From contig CAYGYY010000063.1 of assembly GCA_964354265.1 (NCBI GenBank), positions 1 through 12,260 on the forward strand: a stretch of DNA of 12,260 bases. Direction: 5' to 3'. Made by a program: the position numbers and the translations under genes. The stretch comes from Fen731 sp964354265. GTDB taxonomy: Bacteria; Actinomycetota; Humimicrobiia; Humimicrobiales; Humimicrobiaceae. How positions within the stretch are numbered: position 1 is the stretch's first letter; each line of letters starts with the position of its first letter. The notes beneath the pieces were generated by a model, which had not been told where the DNA came from, ran no database searches, and was given only the letters and a program-made list of their open reading frames with translations. This document shows, one piece after another, positions 7,597-12,260 of this stretch.

Positions 7597-8814
7597 TTAT
7601 AGCGGATCACTTATTTCTATCTGTCTTGGATTATCTGTGTATTGATCCATTTTCCTTATTTCATTTATCAAGTAAACTAAATTCCTGTAAGGAACATCCG
7701 GTGGGATGTGGTGATCACAGTTTGGAAGATAGCCCCCATATTTTAGCAATTCGTTTACATCTGCAAGCTGCCTGTCTATCTCTGCCTTTCCTTTTGCAAG
7801 TTCCCTCTTATCAATATTGCCAATAATGATTAGATTTTTGCTATATTGCTTCCTGAGTTTTAAAGCATCCATGCCTGCGGCCCTTTCAATAGGATAAAGG
7901 CCATTTATTCCGCTTTCAATCCAGAGCGGTATTAACTCTTCACAATTTCCGTCACAATCCAGTATCAGTGCATCGCATCCGTTATTTCTAAGCAACTCAA
8001 CTACTGGTTTATACCTTGGCACCATGTGTTCCTTTACAAATTTCGGACTTACAAGAGAGCCTTTATTAAAAGCCATATCTTCCCATATCCATACCCATTC
8101 CATTGTAACGCCTGCAGCATATACTTTTTTTAGCATCTCCATTGACATATAAACCTGCCAGTCCATCATCTCAAGAACAAGCGGAAGGTTATCATAGATT
8201 GCTGTGCTGAGATTTTCCAGGCCCATATAATTTCTGATATTTCCATAAAGTGAGAGCGTAAGCATGCCAAGAGGAAAATCCCTGTCCTTAAAATGTCTTC
8301 CATCTACCTCTTTTCGTACAGGCCATTCAAGCGTATCCTGGGACATTATTTCCCAGTTTGCCGGCCACCTGCCCGGAGAGTGCGGGTCCAGCCTTTTTTT
8401 GAATTCTTCCCAGGTTTTCTTATCTTTAACCGGGTAATCAAGCACCTGCGGTATTGTGTTGTCACCAATTTTCCTGCGCCTTACGATTGTCCCGTCGTAA
8501 TCTACTTTAGTGACATGCGTCTCATCTTCATCTATTATCCGTGGTTCAAACATAGGTTCTACGGCAACTATCCATGGAGGATTATGGCATTTTCCAAGGC
8601 CATAAATGATTGCATTTGGCTTAATACCTTCATTTTCATCATTTGGTCCAATAAGGTGCATGTTTGCTTCAATCTTGTTATTAAGATTCTTTACCGGCAT
8701 ACCCTCGGTTATCCATCTTTCAAAAGCTTCATACCAGGAATCTACGCTCCATATAAAAGGGTCATTTTTTCTTTCAAATGCACAGATAGATTTAAATCGT
8801 TCTCTTGAATTCAT
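7597..8814 (-). CDS. Uroporphyrinogen decarboxylase (URO-D)-fold protein of unknown role in a sugar operon
   Basis: 405-residue protein of the URO-D/MtaA-like superfamily, a TIM-barrel group that includes heme-pathway HemE and cobamide-dependent methyltransferase subunits. It is recognised by WEDMAFNKGSLVSPKFVKEH (244-263), LDCDGN (285-290), INGLYPIERAAGMD (303-316), IIIGNIDKRELAKG (328-341) and GGYLPNCDHHIPPDVPYRN (360-378). It is longer than HemE and has no heme genes near it, so decarboxylation of uroporphyrinogen is unlikely. Relatives of this subtype often occur beside carbohydrate genes in anaerobes, with no assigned reaction that I know of. The N-terminal 130 residues look specific to the subtype. 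The ATG follows GGAGG with a 4-base spacer. It is the first gene of the enzyme operon, 44 bp from a predicted -10 box. The fold is confident; the function is unknown. Confidence 0.82.
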   Translation of the reverse strand: MNSRERFKSICAFERKNDPFIWSVDSWYEAFERWITEGMPVKNLNNKIEANMHLIGPNDENEGIKPNAIIYGLGKCHNPPWIVAVEPMFEPRIIDEDETHVTKVDYDGTIVRRRKIGDNTIPQVLDYPVKDKKTWEEFKKRLDPHSPGRWPANWEIMSQDTLEWPVRKEVDGRHFKDRDFPLGMLTLSLYGNIRNYMGLENLSTAIYDNLPLVLEMMDWQVYMSMEMLKKVYAAGVTMEWVWIWEDMAFNKGSLVSPKFVKEHMVPRYKPVVELLRNNGCDALILDCDGNCEELIPLWIESGINGLYPIERAAGMDALKLRKQYSKNLIIIGNIDKRELAKGKAEIDRQLADVNELLKYGGYLPNCDHHIPPDVPYRNLVYLINEIRKMDQYTDNPRQIEISDPL

Positions 8815-8865
8815 TACTCCTCCAGCGTTAATGTTTTATTATTACTTCAAAGCGTCTTATTTGAT

Positions 8866-8895
8866 ATTCTAAAAAGTACATCAGTATTTTGATAA
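8866..8895 (-). promoter_or_regulatory. Candidate sigma-70 promoter for the enzyme operon
   Basis: On the minus strand TTATCA (8895-8890) and TAGAAT (8871-8866) are 18 bases apart, matching 4/6 and 5/6 of the -35 and -10 consensus. Transcription would start near 8858, giving a leader of roughly 45 bases before the UroD-like gene. A dyad ATAATT-AC-AATTAT at 8892-8905 overlaps the -35 box and could be a repressor site. The region is AT-rich, so chance matches are expected. Confidence 0.4.
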
Positions 8896-9160
8896 TTACA
8901 ATTATGATATTTATTTTTCTTTGCACAATATTAACATCTCTTAATATTTTTTTATAAATAAATATCCCATTAATAAATTCCAAAAAAAATACTGAAATTT
9001 TATGGAGAACGAAATAATTGAGACGGTTTATTATTAAATTGATTATCCTGTAAGACAGATTTATCAATTAATAAGAATTCGCTTTTAGAACATATAGGTA
9101 TAAAGAGGCAATTAAAGCCGGAATTTAGTGCAGTTATTATTAACCCGTATTATTTTGAAC

Positions 9161-9211
9161 CCAGGTTTTTAAAAATTTAAAACCGCCGCCGTTTTTTAAT
9201 AAAAAGCCTGG
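9161..9211 (-). other. Long imperfect hairpin after the MauE-like gene
   Basis: The arms CCAGGTTTTTA (9161-9171) and TAAAAAGCCTGG (9200-9211) pair over 11 bp with one bulged base. Inside, TTAAAA and TTTTAA can pair around a loop holding three CGG triplets. It begins 17 bases after the MauE-like stop codon, where a transcript end or processing signal would be expected. No T-run follows in the gene direction, so an intrinsic terminator is not demonstrated. Confidence 0.4.
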
Positions 9212-9228
9212 TGAAATAGTTAAATTTT

Positions 9229-9702
9229 TTAGGAATCCTTCCTTTTTCTTATAAAGCTGTCAATAGACCAGATCTGTTGTCCGTCTAAAAATACCAGGAT
9301 GTCCAACGCCAGCAAGACCGCAAGGAATATCATATGCGGTATACCATACTGGAGATTAACTATTTTTCCAAGACAATTGCAGTCACGGACCTGGCTATAT
9401 TTCCAGGCAAAATATGATATGCCGCCAAGTGCAACTATAAAAATCCCAAGATGTATTGTAACAAACTTTTTAAAAAGGCCGATTAACAACAGAACGCCGA
9501 GCAATATTTCTATTAGTGGGATAAGATATGAAAATAGAATCGCTATTGTCCAGGAAAAAAGCTGCAGGTTTGCAACCGCCCACCTGAAACCTAAAACATC
9601 TGTCAATTTTGAAATTCCTGAAAAGATAAATATCGCTGCAAGAATTACCCTGAGAGCAAATGCCAGATAGGAAAAAACCCTGTTATTTTTAATTAAAACC
9701 AT
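9229..9702 (-). CDS. MauE/DoxX-family membrane protein with CxC motif
   Basis: 157 residues from the chosen ATG, or 170 from an ATG at 9741; neither has a clear ribosome site. I prefer 9702 because it overlaps the ATPase gene by only 14 bases instead of 53 and puts the first helix at the usual distance from the N-terminus. In 170-residue numbering, four membrane helices lie at about 24-42, 64-88, 93-113 and 133-152. The first is followed by the family-typical SGISKLTDVLGF. DCNCLG (120-125) places two cysteines, C121 and C123, between helices 3 and 4. MauE and related DoxX-like proteins carry such a pair and are thought to act in periplasmic thiol-disulfide exchange. The overlap with the sugar ABC ATPase implies translational coupling. 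No thioredoxin-like or other redox partner is in the window. Role in sugar uptake is unknown. Confidence 0.78.
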   Translation of the reverse strand: MVLIKNNRVFSYLAFALRVILAAIFIFSGISKLTDVLGFRWAVANLQLFSWTIAILFSYLIPLIEILLGVLLLIGLFKKFVTIHLGIFIVALGGISYFAWKYSQVRDCNCLGKIVNLQYGIPHMIFLAVLLALDILVFLDGQQIWSIDSFIRKRKDS

Positions 9703-11233
9703 TGCTTTGACCCGGGGTTTTCTCAAATGCTCCAGTGACATAAGACATGAGTTCTGGTTTGTTTATAAGGCCCCCAGCACATTGATGGACAACTTCACCA
9801 TTATATACAACAAGTATATTGTCACTTAATTCCAGTACTTCTTCAAATTCAGACGAAGTAAAAAGTATTGCAAAACCGCTTCTTGCAAGCTGGTCAACGA
9901 GTTTATATATCTCCGCTTTTGCCCCGACATCAATTCCCCTGGTCGGGTCATTAAGTATAAGTAACTTTGGCTGTGTTGCAAGCCATTTTGCAATTACCAC
10001 TTTCTGCTGGTTGCCTCCTGATAAAGAGATTACTTTTTTAAAAATACTGTCTGTAACTATATTTAACTTTCCTACATATTCATTTGCAAGTTTGCTGACC
10101 CTTGTAAAACTTATAAGTCCTATTTTACTACGCACTTTTTCCATGACCGGCAGACTTATATTATCCCTTATTGACCAGTCAGTCATAAGGCCCTGTTTAT
10201 GACGCTCGGCAGGTACGAGGGCCCAGCCTTTTTTCATGGAAACCCATGGCGGTTGTTTCTCAATTTTTTTATCCTGGTAAATAATTTCTCCACCATCTTT
10301 TTTCTCTAAACCAAATATTATCCTGAATATATCTTCAATACCGCATCCTTCAAGACCAGCAAACCCTAAAACTTCGCCTTCTTGAACCTTGAAGCTAACC
10401 GATCCAAGTTTTCTCTTCTTATGCAACTTTTTAACTTCAAGAATAACTTTATTTGCGCTTGTGATACCCCTTCTCTCGGGAAATAGCTCCTCAATCCTTT
10501 TGCCTATCATTGCTGCTATTATTTCTTTGATTGTAGTTTTTTCCTTATCCCAGGTGCCCATATATTTACCGTCACGTAATACAGATATCCTATCGGAAAT
10601 TGTAAATACTTCTTCAAGCCTGTGGGATACATATATTACAGTAATACCTTTTGATTTAAGATCATTTATTACTCTAAATAAGGCCTGGGTCTCACTCAGC
10701 GACAATGCTGAATTGGGTTCATCAAGAATAAGTATTTCAGAACCATGCGAGAGAGCCCTTACAATCTCAACTACCTGCTGGTCAGCAACCGAGAGGTTTT
10801 CTATTCTTGCCTGAGGGGAAATCACATGGTCGCTCTGGATGCTTTTTAATATTTTTATACTTTCCTTTGCCATCTGCCTTTTTGCGAGCAGTCCTATTGC
10901 ATTTTTCATTTCACGAGTTATAAAAATATTCTCAAATACATTAAGCTGGGGAAAAAGATTCAATTCCTGGAATACAATGCTGATGCCTGCATTCCTTGCA
11001 TCAAGTGGACGGTGGGCAACCATTTCTTTTTCTTTAATAAAGATCTTTCCGGTATCTTTTTTTTCCACACCTGCAAGTATTTTCATCAGCGTTGATTTGC
11101 CGGCTCCATTTTCGCCAACAAGGGCATGGACTTCACCTTTTTTTATGGTAAAACTTACACCATCAAGCGCATGTGTTCCGCCGAATCTTTTACTGATATT
11201 TTCAATATTTATTAATACGCTATTATCGCTCAA
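9689..11233 (-). CDS. Sugar ABC transporter ATP-binding protein, two ABC domains (RbsA/MglA/XylG type)
   Basis: 514-residue cytoplasmic ATPase that would power a monosaccharide importer. Domain 1: Walker A GENGAGKST (40-48), Q-loop Q89 in IVFQELNLFPQ, signature LSVADQQ (147-153), Walker B ILILDEP (167-173) and H204. Domain 2: a degenerate Walker A region GLEGCGIED (293-301), as is normal for the family, PAERHKQGLM (341-350), signature LSGGNQQK (404-411), then LLILNDPTRGIDVGAKAE (424-441). In that Walker B the usual D-E pair is N428-D429. Length is typical. The start is TTG 11233, preceded by GAGG with a 7-base spacer; no ATG lies close enough to SVLINIENISKRFGG to compete. It follows the binding-protein gene after 312 bp and overlaps the MauE-like gene at its 3' end. 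The usual permease gene is absent from this position. Confidence 0.93.
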   Translation of the reverse strand: MSDNSVLINIENISKRFGGTHALDGVSFTIKKGEVHALVGENGAGKSTLMKILAGVEKKDTGKIFIKEKEMVAHRPLDARNAGISIVFQELNLFPQLNVFENIFITREMKNAIGLLAKRQMAKESIKILKSIQSDHVISPQARIENLSVADQQVVEIVRALSHGSEILILDEPNSALSLSETQALFRVINDLKSKGITVIYVSHRLEEVFTISDRISVLRDGKYMGTWDKEKTTIKEIIAAMIGKRIEELFPERRGITSANKVILEVKKLHKKRKLGSVSFKVQEGEVLGFAGLEGCGIEDIFRIIFGLEKKDGGEIIYQDKKIEKQPPWVSMKKGWALVPAERHKQGLMTDWSIRDNISLPVMEKVRSKIGLISFTRVSKLANEYVGKLNIVTDSIFKKVISLSGGNQQKVVIAKWLATQPKLLILNDPTRGIDVGAKAEIYKLVDQLARSGFAILFTSSEFEEVLELSDNILVVYNGEVVHQCAGGLINKPELMSYVTGAFEKTPGQSNGFN

Positions 11234-11240
11234 TTACTTT

Positions 11241-11244
11241 CCTC
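11241..11244 (-). promoter_or_regulatory. Ribosome binding site supporting a TTG start
   Basis: GAGG on the minus strand lies 7 bases before TTG 11233-11231 of the ABC ATPase. It decides the start, because the ATPase sequence homology begins within a few codons and there is no nearby in-frame ATG. Confidence 0.65.
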
Positions 11245-11286
11245 GCTCAATAGATTTTTGTATTCAATAAAATATATTTCTAAATT

Positions 11287-11315
11287 ATTATAATAGTTTT
11301 CTCTTTGGTAAAAAA
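11287..11315 (-). promoter_or_regulatory. Possible secondary promoter before the ABC ATPase
   Basis: A perfect TATAAT (11292-11287) lies about 54 bases before the TTG start. The -35 position, 16-17 bases upstream, is only TTTTTA/TTTTTT, so the match is weak. It would allow separate expression of the ATPase and MauE-like genes. Confidence 0.3.
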
Positions 11316-11453
11316 ATATTTATACTTTTACTATTTATTACTGCTCTTTAAAGCAGATCCATCCCTAAACTATCCTGTCGCTTTAAATTTTTTATTGAAA
11401 AATTTTTTCTTATTGCCTGATTCCTGGTTATTTTTTTTGTTTTTTGTTTTTTT

Positions 11454-11490
11454 ATTATTAGGAGCAGAAATAGTATCTGCTCCTAATAAT
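11454..11490 (-). other. Strong 15-bp perfect hairpin downstream of the binding-protein gene
   Basis: ATTATTAGGAGCAGA (11454-11468) and TCTGCTCCTAATAAT (11476-11490) are exact reverse complements around a 7-base loop. In the gene direction the stem is followed by a long A-rich run (A7 C A6 C A8), not by T. That is not a canonical intrinsic terminator. A 3' stem-loop after the abundant binding-protein message, blocking exonuclease decay and lowering downstream expression, is the likely role by analogy with other binding-protein operons. Confidence 0.7.
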
Positions 11491-11513
11491 TAATCTACAA
11501 GAACTTAACAAAA

Positions 11514-11543
11514 CTATTTACATCATTAAAAAACTGTAAATAG
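11514..11543 (-). terminator. AT-rich stem-loop next to the binding-protein stop codon
   Basis: CTATTTACA (11514-11522) and TGTAAATAG (11535-11543) form a perfect 9-bp stem around a 12-base loop, starting 2 bases past the stop codon. In the gene direction TTTT then G follows. The stem is mostly A-T, so it would terminate poorly; it may act with the stronger hairpin at 11454-11490. Confidence 0.35.
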
Positions 11544-11545
11544 GT

Positions 11546-12260
11546 TTACGGTACATATTCTGACATTGGCTGAGCATTTTCCCAGAATGGCTTGAGATTT
11601 GTATCCATATAATCTTTGTACCATGCATATTCTGCTTCAGGATCAAGCTCTCTTTCAATGAATACATCGACATTTTCCTTGGTGACAATCTCTTCACCAG
11701 GATTGAACCATCCTTCAGTAAGAGGATTGCCAAGGACCAGATGCTCAAATATTGCAGCCATTGGTACATACCCCTGCAGATACGGGCCCTGGCCGCAAGC
11801 TATAGTAAGGAGCCCTTCTTTAATACCTGCCAAAGCATCAGGCTCAAGGTCGTAGCTTACACAGGCAAACGTTGCATCTGTATTTTTCTGTTTGAATTTG
11901 TACAGTGCAGGAAGGTCAAATGCGCATGAGCCGACAGCCATTACCATATCCGGATTTGCAGCATATGCGGATTCCCAGAATGAATATGTTGCTTCTGGTG
12001 AAAGTCCTGAATCAAGAGGCCCTATTATTTCATAATCAGGGTTTTTTGATAATACTTCCATAACACCTGTTGTCCTGCCATCAAGAACCGGTAGACCAGG
12101 CTTGCATGATGCAAGAACTATCTTGCCTTTTTTAGGAGTATCAGGATTGTTCATAATAGCTTCACCAAGCGCAAGTCCATCCATATAACCTGAAATACCT
12201 ACATAAAGTGATTCTTTTGAATCAGGTGCAGCACAGTTTCCAGTATTAACAATAATTCCT
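11546..12260 (-). CDS. Sugar ABC transporter substrate-binding protein (RbsB-like), N-terminus outside window
   Basis: The C-terminal 237 residues of a periplasmic-binding-protein-like sugar receptor. The open frame continues unbroken to the window edge, reading GIIVNTGNCAAPDSKESLYVGISGYMDG upstream of the first internal ATG at 12184, so that ATG is not the start. Features are VGISGYMDGLALGEAIM (a hinge-region helix after the ligand loop), KGKIVLASCKPGLPVLDGRTTG, NPDMVMAVGSCAFDLPAL and CVSYDLEPDALAGIKEGLLTIACGQGPYLQGYVPMAAI, which follow the Peripla_BP_4/RbsB order of second-domain elements. The C-terminus, with two PxxE/DxN-like acidic stretches and KPFWENAQ, is not specific. The signal peptide, and any lipobox, would be upstream of the window. 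It is the first visible gene of the transport unit, 312 bp before the ATPase. Confidence 0.85.
   Translation of the reverse strand, partial: GIIVNTGNCAAPDSKESLYVGISGYMDGLALGEAIMNNPDTPKKGKIVLASCKPGLPVLDGRTTGVMEVLSKNPDYEIIGPLDSGLSPEATYSFWESAYAANPDMVMAVGSCAFDLPALYKFKQKNTDATFACVSYDLEPDALAGIKEGLLTIACGQGPYLQGYVPMAAIFEHLVLGNPLTEGWFNPGEEIVTKENVDVFIERELDPEAEYAWYKDYMDTNLKPFWENAQPMSEYVP

Larger units (their letters stand above)
8815..9228. other. Non-coding AT-rich gap between the MauE-like and UroD-like genes
   Basis: This 414-bp stretch separates the transporter genes from the enzyme operon. It is strongly AT-rich. The only open frame of note (minus, 9067-8828, 79 codons) is Ile/Asn/Lys/Tyr-rich, has no convincing ribosome site and matches no family I know, so I do not call it. 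The gap holds the candidate promoter at 8866-8895 and the hairpin at 9161-9211. I see nothing recognisable in the middle part. Confidence 0.6.
11234..11545. other. Intergenic region between binding-protein and ATPase genes
   Basis: These 312 bases contain two hairpins close to the binding-protein stop codon (11514-11543 and 11454-11490), then a long A/T-homopolymer-rich stretch, a small dyad CTGCT-CTTTAA-AGCAG at 11341-11356, and a possible promoter at 11287-11315. I see no coding sequence; the small plus-strand open frame at 11305-11493 is Phe/Leu-rich translation of T-runs. Confidence 0.6.

Noticed and set aside
8293..8808. Plus-strand open frame of 171 codons
   Set aside because: It lies wholly inside the UroD-like gene on the other strand and shows no family motifs; it is a shadow of that gene.
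7597..8814. Heme biosynthesis gene hemE
   Set aside because: Only superfamily motifs match; the extended N-terminus and the sugar-gene neighbourhood argue against it.
8828..9067. Minus-strand open frame of 79 codons in the 414-bp gap
   Set aside because: Almost entirely Ile/Asn/Lys/Tyr/Phe from AT-rich sequence, no ribosome site, and it overlaps the candidate promoter.
11305..11493. Plus-strand 62-codon hydrophobic frame
   Set aside because: Its Phe/Leu content comes from T-rich intergenic DNA, and it reads through the strong hairpin; no ribosome site.
11518..11769. Minus-strand 83-codon frame
   Set aside because: Shifted-frame reading of the 3' end of the binding-protein gene.

Overview
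The window is an AT-rich bacterial segment in which every convincing gene is on the minus strand, so transcription runs from high to low coordinates. Good AGGAGG-type ribosome binding sites, heavy use of AGA/AGG/ATA codons, a TTG start and a decayed rve-type transposase suggest a low-G+C anaerobe. Firmicutes or a deep lineage such as Atribacterota would fit, but this is inference; no rRNA or marker gene is present to settle it. I found no tRNA, rRNA or CRISPR array.

In transcription order the layout is as follows. (1) 12260-11546: the C-terminal 237 residues of a sugar ABC transporter substrate-binding protein. (2) 11545-11234: an intergenic region with two hairpins and a possible promoter. 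(3) 11233-9689: a double-domain sugar ABC ATPase of the RbsA/MglA type, followed by and overlapping a four-helix MauE/DoxX-type membrane protein with a CxC motif (9702-9229). No permease gene is seen. (4) 9228-8815: a non-coding AT-rich gap with a long imperfect hairpin and a plausible promoter. (5) 8814-1084: six enzyme genes: a uroporphyrinogen-decarboxylase-like protein, an FGGY sugar kinase, two different fucose/arabinose-isomerase-like proteins, an RpiB/LacAB-type sugar-phosphate isomerase with altered active-site residues, and a zinc-dependent medium-chain dehydrogenase. (6) 1032-1: a transposase pseudogene with three frameshifts, a probable internal deletion and a nonsense codon. It abuts the end of the operon and runs off the window.

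Together the genes read as uptake and catabolism of one sugar or polyol: binding-protein import, oxidation and/or aldose-ketose isomerisation, phosphorylation by the FGGY kinase, then phosphosugar isomerisation. The substrate cannot be read from the sequence. No aldolase, transketolase or regulator gene is present here. The unusual parts are the tandem pair of divergent isomerase paralogues, the RpiB homologue lacking the usual DH and HN residues, the UroD-fold protein placed first in a sugar operon, and the MauE-like redox-type membrane protein joined to the ABC ATPase. These make it a candidate for an uncharacterised carbohydrate pathway.
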